Source: Bradyrhizobium sp. CSS354
Lineage (GTDB): Bacteria; Pseudomonadota; Alphaproteobacteria; Rhizobiales; Xanthobacteraceae
Reading direction: 5' to 3'
Length of the DNA stretch: 64,000 bases
Assembly (NCBI RefSeq): GCF_029051725.1
Contig: NZ_JAACFU010000011.1
Location: forward strand, 62,001 to 126,000
Position numbers and translations under genes: made by a program. Positions 46,560-54,019 of the stretch are shown here, piece after piece (position 1 is the first letter of the stretch; the number at the start of each line of letters is the position of its first letter). The notes beneath the pieces are model-generated. The model did not search any database, was not told where the DNA came from, and saw only the letters and a list, made by a program, of their open reading frames with translations.

Positions 46560-48203
46560 ATGATGCGAAAGCTTCTGGCGATCTTGGTGATCTCGTGCTG
46601 GGCCAGTTTGGCTTGCGCACAAAAGGCCGACCTCATTGTCACGAACGCAAAGCTCGTGACGCTGGATCCCGCATCGACGATCGCGCAGGCTCTCGCAGTC
46701 CGCGACGGCAAGATCGTCGCAGTTGGCGGCAACGATGCCATGGAAGGCCTGATCGGGCCCGCGACGCGCCGTATCGACGCAGGTGGACGCACCATCATTC
46801 CGGGATTGATCGATTCCCATATTCACGCCGTGCGCGCCGGTCTCACCTACGCAACCGAGGTCAACTGGATCGGCGCAAAGACGATTCCCGAGGCCATGGA
46901 ACGCTTGCGCCAGGCGGCAAAAGCGCGGCCGGCGTCCTGGATCATCGTGGCCGGTGGCTGGAGCGAATTGCAATTTGCGGAGAGGCGGCGGCCAACCCTC
47001 GCCGAGGTGATGTCGGCCGTTCCCGACAATCCGGCTTACATCCAGCTGTTCTATTCGGCGGTGCTGATGACGCCAAAAGCGCAGCAAGCGCTCGGGATTT
47101 CCGCGGATCAGTTGCCGGCCGGTATCACAGCCGCATCGGGCGACGCCACGGGCTGGCTCAACGGCTCCATTGTCAGTATCTCCGCGCTGTTCGATCGGCT
47201 GCCGAGGCCGAATTTCGAAGAGAATGTCGCCGGCACCCGGCAGTTCTTCACCGAGCTCAATCGTCTTGGCGTGACCGGGATCGTGGATCCCGGCGGCTTC
47301 AGCATTTATCCCAGCCATTACGCCGCCCTGCAAAAGCTCTGGCGTGACAAATCATTGTCGGTTCGGGTTGCCTTCAGCCTGTTCGCCCAGAATGTCGGCG
47401 CGGAATTCGAGGAGTACAAGACTCTCACGCCGTTCCTGCCGATGGGATTCGGCGACGACATGCTGCGGTTCAACGGACTAGGCGAGCGGATCACCGGCGC
47501 CATGTACAACAACAATGCGCCCGACGCGGCCGCCAAGGACAAGTTCCGCGAAATCATTCGCTGGGCGGCCAAACAAGGGCTGACAGTCACCATCCACTGG
47601 CAGGAAGACAAATCCGTGCATCACCTCCTGGACCTCTATGACGAGGTCAACAAGGAGACGCCGCTCGCGCCGTTGCGCTGGTCCATCGCCCATCTCGACA
47701 ACACCTCGCCAGAGACGCTTCTGCGCATGAAAGCCCTCGGTATCGGCTGGACCATGCAGGACGCGATGTATCTCGGAGGCGACCGTATCGTGGCGCAGGT
47801 CGGCGAAGCCGCGCGCAGCATGCCGCCCATCGTCACGGCGTTGCGCACCGGGGTCCATGTCGGCGCCGGCACGGATGCGCATCGGGTCGCATCCTACAAT
47901 CCGTTCGTAGCGCTGCAGTGGATGCTCGACGGCAGGACCGTCGGCGGACACTCGACGCGCGGCCCGGACGAAACACCCAGCCGCGAAGATGCCTTGCGCC
48001 TCTACACCGTGGGAAGCGCGTGGTTCTGCTTCGACGAGACGCGGCGCGGCACGTTAGAGACCGGCAAGCTCGCCGACTTCGCGGTTCTCGATCGGGATTT
48101 CATGTCCGTCCCCGTCGAGCAAATTGGCGCCACGGCGTCTCTGCTGACGGTCGTGGGCGGCAAGGTCGTCTACGCAGCGGATGCTTTCACGGGCGCGAAA
48201 TGA
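46560..48203 (+). CDS. secreted amidohydrolase family 3 (YtcJ-like)
   Basis: 547 residues with a signal peptide (cleavage near CAQ-K). Metal-dependent hydrolase: DSHIHA near residue 90, a WQEDKSVH segment (about 345), IAHLDN (about 380) and GAGTDAH (about 437) provide His and Asp ligands. The family hydrolyses N-substituted amides such as formamide-type compounds; the substrate here is unknown. ATGs at 46560 and 46563 follow GGGA. It sits between the Argonaute operon and uspA and is bracketed by repeat copies, so it may have arrived with the island. Confidence 0.85.
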   Translation: MMRKLLAILVISCWASLACAQKADLIVTNAKLVTLDPASTIAQALAVRDGKIVAVGGNDAMEGLIGPATRRIDAGGRTIIPGLIDSHIHAVRAGLTYATEVNWIGAKTIPEAMERLRQAAKARPASWIIVAGGWSELQFAERRRPTLAEVMSAVPDNPAYIQLFYSAVLMTPKAQQALGISADQLPAGITAASGDATGWLNGSIVSISALFDRLPRPNFEENVAGTRQFFTELNRLGVTGIVDPGGFSIYPSHYAALQKLWRDKSLSVRVAFSLFAQNVGAEFEEYKTLTPFLPMGFGDDMLRFNGLGERITGAMYNNNAPDAAAKDKFREIIRWAAKQGLTVTIHWQEDKSVHHLLDLYDEVNKETPLAPLRWSIAHLDNTSPETLLRMKALGIGWTMQDAMYLGGDRIVAQVGEAARSMPPIVTALRTGVHVGAGTDAHRVASYNPFVALQWMLDGRTVGGHSTRGPDETPSREDALRLYTVGSAWFCFDETRRGTLETGKLADFAVLDRDFMSVPVEQIGATASLLTVVGGKVVYAADAFTGAK

Positions 48204-48603
48204 GAGCTGGAGGGCGACCGTGCCGCTCTCACGAAATCTCGGCCTGTTGTCCATTGCAGCGACATTTGCTCTCGGCCCACACATGCAGCTTCGGCGGCCG
48301 AGCCGGATGGCATACCAATTTCGCCGCCTGCTATGCCTACGGCATCGAAATGGTGATTGTGCACTCAGTGAGCCCGTCCCTTTTTGGGGTACGAAGACTT
48401 TGAATTAAGTGCACTGTGACCGTAATCCCTTATTAGAAACGTGAATAAAAATACTCGGCACGACGAGACGTGTTCACACTGCGCGGCTGCCTTTTCGAAG
48501 CTGTGACGGCGAGACCATCGTCGAAAACGCACATAGACCCATGCCGCATACCGGCCCATATTACCCAGGCATCACTTTGTTCGACGAGCAAGGGAGCCAC
48601 CGC
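48204..48603. other. 400-base gap with a repeat copy
   Basis: No supported gene. AAGTGCACTGTGACCGTAAT at 48407-48426 is an inverted copy of the repeat at 46329. The stretch before it reads through as short open frames on both strands without ribosome sites. The end holds the promoter side of the universal stress gene. Confidence 0.5.
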
Positions 48604-49071
48604 ATGTACGCCAACATTCTCTTGAGCACGGACGGATCGGACGTCGCGACGAAGGGCGTTGAGCATGGCATTGCCCTGGCGAAGGCCTTGAACGCCAGGC
48701 TGACGATCATCACCGTGACGGAAGCACTGCCGATCGACTATGGGGGCGGACACGACTCGGGATGGATTCCGACGCGGGACGAGATCGATAGCTATGACGC
48801 GGCCTGCAAGGTCCGCGCGGGCAAGGTGCTCGATCAAGCGCGCGCGATGTCGGAGCAGATCGGCGCGCCTGCAGAATTCTTGCACGTTCCGAATGCGCAC
48901 CCGGCGACTGCGATCATTGAAACAGCCAAGCTTGGGGGATACGACCTGATCGTGATGGCCTCTCATGGACGACGCGGCCTCAGGAAGCTGTTTTTGGGCA
49001 GCCAGACATCCGAGGTCCTGGTGGACGGCAGCGTGCCGGTGCTGGTGGTGCCGAAGCCGGCATCAGTGTAG
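48604..49071 (+). CDS. universal stress protein
   Basis: 155 residues of the UspA fold. ILLSTDGSDVA at the N-terminus and the ATP-binding signature VMASHGRRGLRKLFLGSQT, ending SVPVLVV, indicate an ATP-binding member. The ATG at 48604 has GGGAG eight bases upstream; a longer in-frame start at 48541 lacks support. It begins a run of small stress-type genes. Confidence 0.92.
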   Translation: MYANILLSTDGSDVATKGVEHGIALAKALNARLTIITVTEALPIDYGGGHDSGWIPTRDEIDSYDAACKVRAGKVLDQARAMSEQIGAPAEFLHVPNAHPATAIIETAKLGGYDLIVMASHGRRGLRKLFLGSQTSEVLVDGSVPVLVVPKPASV

Positions 49072-49142
49072 GGATTATTGGCACCACTCAGCTGATCGCT
49101 GAACGACCGCACAAGACCGCTCTCCCGCGGCAGGAGCCATCC

Positions 49143-49271
49143 ATGACCAGTGAAAAAGGCCCGAACATCAAGAAGAAGCAGAAATGCAAGAACTGCGAAG
49201 GCAAAGGCCTGCTCAAGAAGGGCGACAAGGTGGTGAAGTGCCAGCGCTGCAAGGGCACGGGCGTGCGGTGA
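49143..49271 (+). CDS. mini zinc-ribbon protein, DnaJ-type CxxCxGxG repeats
   Basis: A 42-residue Lys-rich protein with two CxxCxGxG units (CKNCEGKG and CQRCKGTG), as in the DnaJ zinc finger, and little else. Four Cys would bind one Zn. It lies 70 bases after uspA. Too short for a J domain; possibly a free chaperone-type zinc ribbon. Codon use and the regular Cys pattern support it. Confidence 0.7.
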   Translation: MTSEKGPNIKKKQKCKNCEGKGLLKKGDKVVKCQRCKGTGVR

Positions 49272-49411
49272 TGATGAGGTGATGACCTTCCCGCCGCGCT
49301 AATTCGCGCGGACGCCGCCGGCAAAGTGCTTCTCGAGAGCACCGCACCTGACATCCTCGATTGGCACTTCCTGCGGCAAGGCGCGTTGCGGTCTTTTCGA
49401 GGGAGGTGCAG

Positions 49412-49622
49412 ATGACCAAGACCGACACGCAGGGCGCAAAGACCGGGACATCCGCCGACGGGTTCGGCGGCGCTCAACCCCGGGGATGAAGCCCCTCCGG
49501 GAACGACGGGCACGGGCGAAGATGTGTGCCCCGATTGCCATGGCAAGGGGCGGATCGACGGCGCTCCCTGCGCCACGTGCGGCGGCAGCGGGACCGTGAT
49601 CCGGGCTGTCGGCGGGTCCTGA
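49412..49622 (+). pseudogene. frameshifted mini zinc-ribbon protein
   Basis: The ATG at 49412 follows GGGAGG. The first 19 or so codons (MTKTDTQGAKTGTSADGFG) are followed by an early stop, while the frame one base over continues as NPGDEAPPGTTGTGEDVCPD, then CHGKG and CATCGGSG to a TGA at 49622. The total of 211 bases equals 70 codons plus one base, so one inserted base near 49463-49475 explains it. Two CxxCxGxG-type units remain, as in the gene at 49143. Confidence 0.7.
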
Positions 49623-49740
49623 GCAGAGCGCATGGCGCGGCGCTTGAGCCGGGCTGTGACTCTCCACCGCGGCTTCATTGTTCCAGCAACGAACGGCCCG
49701 CATCCGTGTTTTCCGGATGCGAGACACAATGAGGCGCGCC

Positions 49741-49920
49741 ATGACCAGGGATCCCGGACTGAAGCCCGACGACTTTCCCATCGAAGCCGACAAGGACAAG
49801 CTCAAAACACACAAGGGCGAGCCGGTCGCCTCGGCCGAGTCGGAGAAGATCGCGGATCAGATCGCCGAACGGCTGAACGAGCATGCCCACCAGGAAGAGC
49901 AGGATCGTTGGTCGGCCTAG
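49741..49920 (+). CDS. small acidic conserved-type protein
   Basis: 59 residues, charged and probably helical (MTRDPGLKPDDFPIEADKDK at the start, then ESEKIADQIAERLNEHAHQE). GAGG lies six bases before the ATG at 49741. No known domain; I recall similar short proteins in rhizobia but cannot name a function. It lies in a cluster of small stress-associated genes. Confidence 0.65.
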   Translation: MTRDPGLKPDDFPIEADKDKLKTHKGEPVASAESEKIADQIAERLNEHAHQEEQDRWSA

Positions 49921-50027
49921 GCACTTTGCCTTGCCGGCAGCAACCCGCAGAGAGCAACGGCTTTGTAGGAACGACCTGAGGCCGTTGCGTATTGGGCCGC
50001 GCCGGGTCCTTGCGATTCCGGCAATGG

Positions 50028-50072
50028 CGGCCCCGGCTCGAAGCCCCGCCCCCGGGTCACAGGCCGGGGCCG
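50028..50072. terminator. GC-rich hairpin
   Basis: CGGCCCCGGC pairs with GCCGGGGCCG (10 bp, 25-base loop) about 100 bases after the small acidic gene. There is no T run, so termination is uncertain. Confidence 0.35.
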
Positions 50073-50142
50073 CCTAACGGAGATCGGCCCGGCATCTCAG
50101 CCCGGCATTTCAGGGCCGTCTTGGAGGACTGCGCGAGAGACC

Positions 50143-50376
50143 ATGGAGGCGCCCACACCAGGGATGCAAAACCCGCTTCGACAGGCGCGGCTCTACGGCT
50201 ACCTGATCGAACGCGAGGGCGCGCTGTTTCATCCCGGCGGCAGCCACCCGCTGTGCAGCGCGGGCATGACGCGACGCATGATCGAGGCGGGCTGGCTGGT
50301 GAAGGCCGGCGATCGCTACGAGCTGTCGCCGCAAGCGCAGCAACGGATCGCCCCGCGCGCGATGAGCTCGGGATGA
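50143..50376 (+). CDS. small uncharacterised protein, possible winged-helix
   Basis: 77 residues (70 if the ATG at 50164 is used). The middle and end (MTRRMIEAGWLVKAGDRYEL, then SPQAQ) look like the wing of a small winged-helix domain. No signal peptide. Codon bias favours a real gene. No recognised family; it stands alone between two other small genes. Confidence 0.55.
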   Translation: MEAPTPGMQNPLRQARLYGYLIEREGALFHPGGSHPLCSAGMTRRMIEAGWLVKAGDRYELSPQAQQRIAPRAMSSG

Positions 50377-50481
50377 CTTAATCGTCGGTGGTGCGGCATT
50401 TCCGCTCCTGCTCAGGAACAGGTGCGTCCCCAAATCTTTGCCTCGGCACGGCATGTGACGACGTCAAGCAAAAGAGCGGAC

Positions 50482-50778
50482 ATGAAAAAGCTGGTTCTCG
50501 CAGGGCTCGTTGCGGCTCTCGCATTCTCCCCTTCCGCATTCGGGCAAGGCGGCGCGGGTGCGTCCAGGACCGGGTCGAGCATCGACTCCTCCAGCACCGG
50601 CGGCGCGACGGGAGCGGGCGCCTCCAGCCTCAACACCTCATCGGACAACAATGGCGGCGGCGCGAACGCACCGGCGAAGTCGTCGACGACGCGGCCAGGC
50701 GACAACGATACAAGGCAAACCCAGGGCGGCCAGCAGGCCATGCCAGGTTCCGGCTCCACGGGAGCGAACCGCAAATAG
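50482..50778 (+). CDS. small secreted Gly/Ser-rich protein
   Basis: 98 residues. A Sec signal (MKKLVLAGLVAALAFSPSA, cut before FGQ) precedes a low-complexity Gly/Ser/Thr/Asn mature part with no Cys. Probably disordered in the periplasm. The ATG at 50482 is chosen for the signal peptide. A strong hairpin at 50818 follows. Confidence 0.7.
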   Translation: MKKLVLAGLVAALAFSPSAFGQGGAGASRTGSSIDSSSTGGATGAGASSLNTSSDNNGGGANAPAKSSTTRPGDNDTRQTQGGQQAMPGSGSTGANRK

Positions 50779-50817
50779 GCGCGCCGCGAACGATTGACCG
50801 ATTGCGCTCACGCAAAT

Positions 50818-50839
50818 GGCCCGGACGATGGTCCGGGCC
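50818..50839. terminator. hairpin terminator between convergent genes
   Basis: GGCCCGGAC-GATG-GTCCGGGCC, a perfect 9-bp stem, followed by TTGTCT. It lies between the ends of the secreted Gly/Ser protein and the minus-strand Tyr-rich protein and could serve both. Confidence 0.6.
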
Positions 50840-50847
50840 TTGTCTCG

Positions 50848-51126
50848 TCACCACCAGGGATCCCAATAGGGCGGTGGAGCGTAGGCGTAAGGTACATAAT
50901 AGGCCCGCCGCACGAAGCGCGGCCCATAGTAGCCGTAGGGCGGACCATAGTAGCGCGGGCCATAAAAGGCGTTGGCCGCCAGACCAGCCGTAAGCGCACC
51001 GGCAACAAGACCGAAGCCGATACCGGGGCCTCCCCAATGGCCGCGCCAGCCATGGGCTTCCGCCGGCGAGGCCGCCGCCACGAACAGGGCCGAGATCAAC
51101 GTGAGGACCAAAGCAAGTTTCTTCAT
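50848..51126 (-). CDS. small secreted Tyr/Pro/Gly-rich protein
   Basis: 92 residues. The signal peptide is cut near AEA-HGW. The mature part has a short hydrophobic glycine segment (GFGLVAGALTAGLAANAF) and then a Tyr/Pro-rich tail ending PPPYWDPWW. The type is common in rhizobial stress regions; function unknown. The ATG at 51126 is preferred to 51159 because the signal begins there. Confidence 0.72.
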   Translation of the reverse strand: MKKLALVLTLISALFVAAASPAEAHGWRGHWGGPGIGFGLVAGALTAGLAANAFYGPRYYGPPYGYYGPRFVRRAYYVPYAYAPPPYWDPWW

Positions 51127-51243
51127 GTGCGACTCCCAGAACTTGGAAACCGACCGCAAAACGCCAGACCGGAATTGAAGTTTCCGAGCGTTCCGGAAAA
51201 TTTTGCAGCGAGCCGACGGACGCGAATGCCTCCACGAAACGGC

Positions 51244-51273
51244 AGCGGGCGAGAGCGGTGGCTCCCGCCCGCT
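51244..51273. terminator. strong hairpin downstream of hsp20
   Basis: AGCGGGCGAGAGC pairs with GCTCCCGCCCGCT (one A/C mismatch, four-base loop) 20 bases past the hsp20 stop. Probably ends the heat-shock transcript on the minus strand, though no T run follows. Confidence 0.5.
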
Positions 51274-51292
51274 TCATGCTTACACTCCACGC

Positions 51293-51784
51293 CTACTTGC
51301 CGTTGATCGCGATGCGCTTCACCTTCTGTTGTGCCGCCGGTGACTTCGGCAGGGTGACGGTGAGAACGCCGTTGTTGAAGGAAGCGGCGACCTTGTCCTG
51401 GTCGACGTCATCGACCGGAATGCGCCGCTCGAAACGGCCATAGTAACGCTCGCTGAAGAGACGTTCCTTGTCTTCCGTTTCGCTCTTCTTCTCGCCGCTG
51501 ATCGTCAGCACGCCATTTGCAAGCTCGACGTCGACGTCTTTCTGCTCGAGACCGGGAAGCTCGGCGACAACCTTGACCTCCTTGTCGCTCTCGTCGAGTT
51601 CGACGTTCGGCCAGCCCATCGCGGTCGAGGAGCCGAACGGGCCGAGATCGAAGCTGCGGAAGGCGTCGTCGAACAGCCGGTTCATCTCGCGATGAAGCGC
51701 AAGCAGCGGGTTGCCGGGTTCGCCGCGCTGAACGGCCATGTTGCGTGAGCCGTTGTTCCACGGAATCAGATCGCGTAGTGCCAT
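51293..51784 (-). CDS. Hsp20-family small heat-shock protein
   Basis: 163 residues. The alpha-crystallin domain occupies about 50-150 (VELDESDKEVKVVAELPGLE, LANGVLTISGEKK, FNNGVLTVTLPK), followed by a short extension with an I-x-I-type end (RIAING). It holds unfolding proteins for DnaK. Preceded by AAGGAG; no ROSE-type hairpin over this site, but a ROSE leader lies 230 bases upstream before a broken sHsp gene on the same strand, so both may share a heat-inducible transcript. Confidence 0.92.
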   Translation of the reverse strand: MALRDLIPWNNGSRNMAVQRGEPGNPLLALHREMNRLFDDAFRSFDLGPFGSSTAMGWPNVELDESDKEVKVVAELPGLEQKDVDVELANGVLTISGEKKSETEDKERLFSERYYGRFERRIPVDDVDQDKVAASFNNGVLTVTLPKSPAAQQKVKRIAINGK

Positions 51785-51882
51785 TGTCGTTTCTCCTTAT
51801 CTCCTGTCTTGATGGTCGATTGGCGCAGCTCAGCGCGCGGCGATGGCCACGCACGCGCTGCACAGCCCGGACGATCAGCTCG

Positions 51883-52011
51883 TCAGGCCGCCTGCTTGTG
51901 CACAATTTCGGGTCGGCGTTGCCGGCAGCATCGTTCGCGATGCGACGCGGCGGAACGGCGGTCGAAACCAATGATCGAACGCCAGAGGGGAGACATATCG
52001 TCGTTTCTCAT
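51883..52011 (-). pseudogene. internally deleted IbpA-type small heat-shock gene
   Basis: A 42-codon frame with a perfect AGGAGG site eight bases before the ATG. The first 18 residues (MRNDDMSPLWRSIIGFDR) match the start of rhizobial IbpA/HspA-type proteins, and the end (EIVHKQAA) resembles their tail, but the whole alpha-crystallin domain is absent. Another frame over the same DNA reads PRRIANDAAGNADP, like the sHsp C-terminus, so a deletion with frame change is likely. Transcription would still run on to hsp20, 98 bases downstream. Confidence 0.7.
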
Positions 52012-52017
52012 AACCAC

Positions 52018-52117
52018 ATCCTCCTGTGAGCAACATGGATTAAGAGCATCACCGGGGCGAGCCCCGATGGCCTCGCCGGACCCTGCTTTGGCGTCCGGCA
52101 CCGCACTCGCATGCGGT
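52018..52117 (-). promoter_or_regulatory. ROSE-type RNA thermometer
   Basis: On the minus strand, four stem-loops in a row precede the ATG at 52011: ACCGCA/TGCGGT (52100-52117), GCCGGAC/GTCCGGC (52075-52099), ATC-GGGGC/GCCCC-GAT (52048-52068), and the last, TTGCT-CAC-AGGAGG (52020-52033), hides the ribosome site. TTGCT pairing with AGGA around a bulged G is the hallmark of ROSE elements known from Bradyrhizobium sHsp and rpoH leaders, which melt at heat-shock temperature. Confidence 0.78.
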
Positions 52118-52149
52118 TGCCAAAAGAATTAGGAGGCGGCGATTTGGTT

Positions 52150-53022
52150 TCAAGAGCCGGTTGCCAAGCGCCCCCCGATGGCGGCCCGAACCTTTTCGAA
52201 CGCGCGCATTTCGATCTGCCGCACCCGCTCGCGTGAAACGCCATATCGTGCCGCGAGCTGCTCGAGTCTCAGCGGCGGCTCGGAGAGCCAGCGCGCCTCG
52301 AGAATGTCGCGCTCGCGCGGCTTGAGGACGTCCAGCGCACCGGCGAGGGCTTCACGCCTCAGCTTGGCTTCTTCCTCCTCGGCATACGCGGCTTCAGGGC
52401 TGGGCGAGGAGTCGACGAGCCAGTCCTGGACTTCGCCGCCGTCGGCGTCGCGCACGAAAGCATTGAGCGACAGGTCGCCGCCGAGGCGCCGGTTCATCTC
52501 GATCACGTCGTTCTCCTGCACGCCGAGCCGCCGCGCGATCTGGCTGGCGTGCTCGGGGCGGAGATCACCATCCTCAAGGGCGGAGATTTCCGCCTTGGTC
52601 CGGCGAAGCTTGAAGAACAGCTTCTTCTGCGCCCCGCTGTTGGCAATCTTGACCAGCGACCAGGACCGCAGGATGTATTCCTGGATCGACGCCTTGATCC
52701 ACCACATGGCGTAGGTCGCAAGCCGAAAGCCCCGCTCCGGCTCGAAGCGCTTGACGGCGTGCATCAGGCCGACGTTTCCTTCGGAAATGATGTCCGCAAC
52801 CGGCAGGCCGTAGCCGCGATATCCCATCGCAATCCTGGCAACGAGCCGCAGATGGCTTGTGACGAGATGATAGGCCGCCTCACGGTCGCCGTGCTCGCGC
52901 CATCGCTTCGCATAGGTCATTTCCTGGTCGGGCCGCAGCATCGGAAACTTGCGAATTTCCGCCAGGTAATGTGTCAATCCGCCCTCAGGCGACAGCATCG
53001 GAACAGTTGCAGTGCTTCCCAT
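52150..53022 (-). CDS. rpoH: RNA polymerase heat-shock sigma factor
   Basis: 290 residues. Region 2 shows LISEGNVGLMHAVKRFEP-like sequence (here IISEGNVGLMHAVKRF) and FRLATYAMWWIKASIQEYIL, including the RpoH box region QKKLFFKLRR; region 4 has the helix-turn-helix SEPPLRLEQLAARYGVSRER. It directs transcription of heat-shock genes. The ATG at 53022 with AGAGG upstream is preferred to a GTG at 53028. Immediately downstream on the same strand come the ROSE leader and hsp20. Rhizobia often carry several rpoH copies; which one this is cannot be told. Confidence 0.93.
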   Translation of the reverse strand: MGSTATVPMLSPEGGLTHYLAEIRKFPMLRPDQEMTYAKRWREHGDREAAYHLVTSHLRLVARIAMGYRGYGLPVADIISEGNVGLMHAVKRFEPERGFRLATYAMWWIKASIQEYILRSWSLVKIANSGAQKKLFFKLRRTKAEISALEDGDLRPEHASQIARRLGVQENDVIEMNRRLGGDLSLNAFVRDADGGEVQDWLVDSSPSPEAAYAEEEEAKLRREALAGALDVLKPRERDILEARWLSEPPLRLEQLAARYGVSRERVRQIEMRAFEKVRAAIGGRLATGS

Positions 53023-53339
53023 TGCCACCTCTTCGCGTTTGTCTGCTTACGCTCCAAAATCGACATGACAAAAAATGGTTTCGGCCGAGGATGTAACGAC
53101 CGGTGGGGCTGGCGGCTGAGTTTGCGGCGGCTCCGGCCGCGTCACGAGGTAGAGCTCGCCCGGAGGGCAGCGACCGCCACGGCCAACATGCCGAGCACCA
53201 GATCGCTGTAGTCATCCATGCGCGTTCGAAACGTATGTCGATGTCGAAGATCGGCAGCCATCGCCATTGGCTGTCCGCGACATCGAACGTCGTCACCGAA
53301 ATTTTGTTCCGGACTTTCGGCGCCCCGCCGAGACGCGGC
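53023..53339. other. gap with no supported gene
   Basis: About 317 bases between rpoH and the tetR stop. A 25-codon hydrophobic frame (MDDYSDLVLGMLAVAVAALR) exists at 53145-53219 on the minus strand, without a ribosome site. It contains the rpoH promoter; no ROSE-like hairpin is seen before rpoH. Confidence 0.4.
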
Positions 53340-53891
53340 TCACCCCGCCAGCGAATTCCTCGTCGCGCGAAGAATATCGTCCGACAGCTTGGGATCGTCC
53401 ACGGCGCGGGCAAGCACGAGGGCGCCAACCATGGAGGCGGCCGCGGCGAGCGCCTTGTCCTCGCGCTGGCGTGGCTTCAGCGTGGAGGCCATGCGGCTGC
53501 TCAGCAGGGAGATCGTGCCGCGCACGCCGGCGGTGAAGCGCGCCCTCAAGCCGCTGCCTTGACGTGACACCTCACAGGCGAGCGCAGCGAACGGGCACCC
53601 GGCGGCGGCATCGTCGCGATGCCCCGGCGAGAGATACTGCGAAAGATAGTCCTCGAGCGCGAACGCCTCGGGCAATTCCTGGCCCTTGGCCTTGATCGCA
53701 TGGGCGACCGCTTCCTCGACCAGCCGCTCCTTGGAGCCGAACTGGCTGTAGAGGCTGCCGTGCGTCATCCCGGCCGCCTCCGCGAGCGCGTCGACACCGA
53801 CGCCGGCGATGCCGCGCTCCCGCAGCAGCCGGGAGGCGGTCTCGAGAATATGCTCGCGATTTTTGGCAGCCTGTTCCTTTGAGACGCGCAT
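53340..53891 (-). CDS. TetR-family repressor of the SDR/MDR genes
   Basis: 183 residues. Helix-turn-helix RGIAGVGVDALAEAAGMTHG and SLYSQFGSKERL, then a C-terminal ligand domain with a CPFAALACEV segment typical of the group. The ATG at 53891 is used; an in-frame ATG at 53954 would put the operator inside the gene. It is divergent from the SDR gene, and two near-identical palindromes lie between them. Confidence 0.88.
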   Translation of the reverse strand: MRVSKEQAAKNREHILETASRLLRERGIAGVGVDALAEAAGMTHGSLYSQFGSKERLVEEAVAHAIKAKGQELPEAFALEDYLSQYLSPGHRDDAAAGCPFAALACEVSRQGSGLRARFTAGVRGTISLLSSRMASTLKPRQREDKALAAAASMVGALVLARAVDDPKLSDDILRATRNSLAG

Positions 53892-53940
53892 GGGACCGAT
53901 CCTTGGACAAGGGATTTGGGCACGGGGCTTGACTTTTATA

Positions 53941-53980
53941 ATTACGATCGTCATCTATATCAATAGTTACGATCGTAATC
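53941..53980. promoter_or_regulatory. twin TetR operators
   Basis: ATTACGATCGTCAT (53941-53954) and GTTACGATCGTAATC (53966-53980), the latter containing the perfect 12-bp palindrome TTACGATCGTAA. They stand in an A/T-rich patch between divergent tetR and the SDR gene; a TTGACT at 53929 could be the SDR -35. Confidence 0.78.
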
Positions 53981-54019
53981 AAACGATTTCAGGCCCGGTA
54001 GTGGCGTCGGAGAGGCACT

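Noticed and set aside
46173..48540. Right-hand att site for the tRNA-linked island
   Set aside because: I looked for the tRNA 3' end (GAGTCCTGC) beyond the defence genes and found none; the right boundary is unresolved.
51785..51882. ROSE element directly before hsp20
   Set aside because: No TTGCT-type pairing with the AAGGAG site; the ROSE hairpins lie further upstream, before the sHsp remnant.
53145..53219. 25-codon hydrophobic frame on the minus strand
   Set aside because: No ribosome site, very short, and no support beyond composition.
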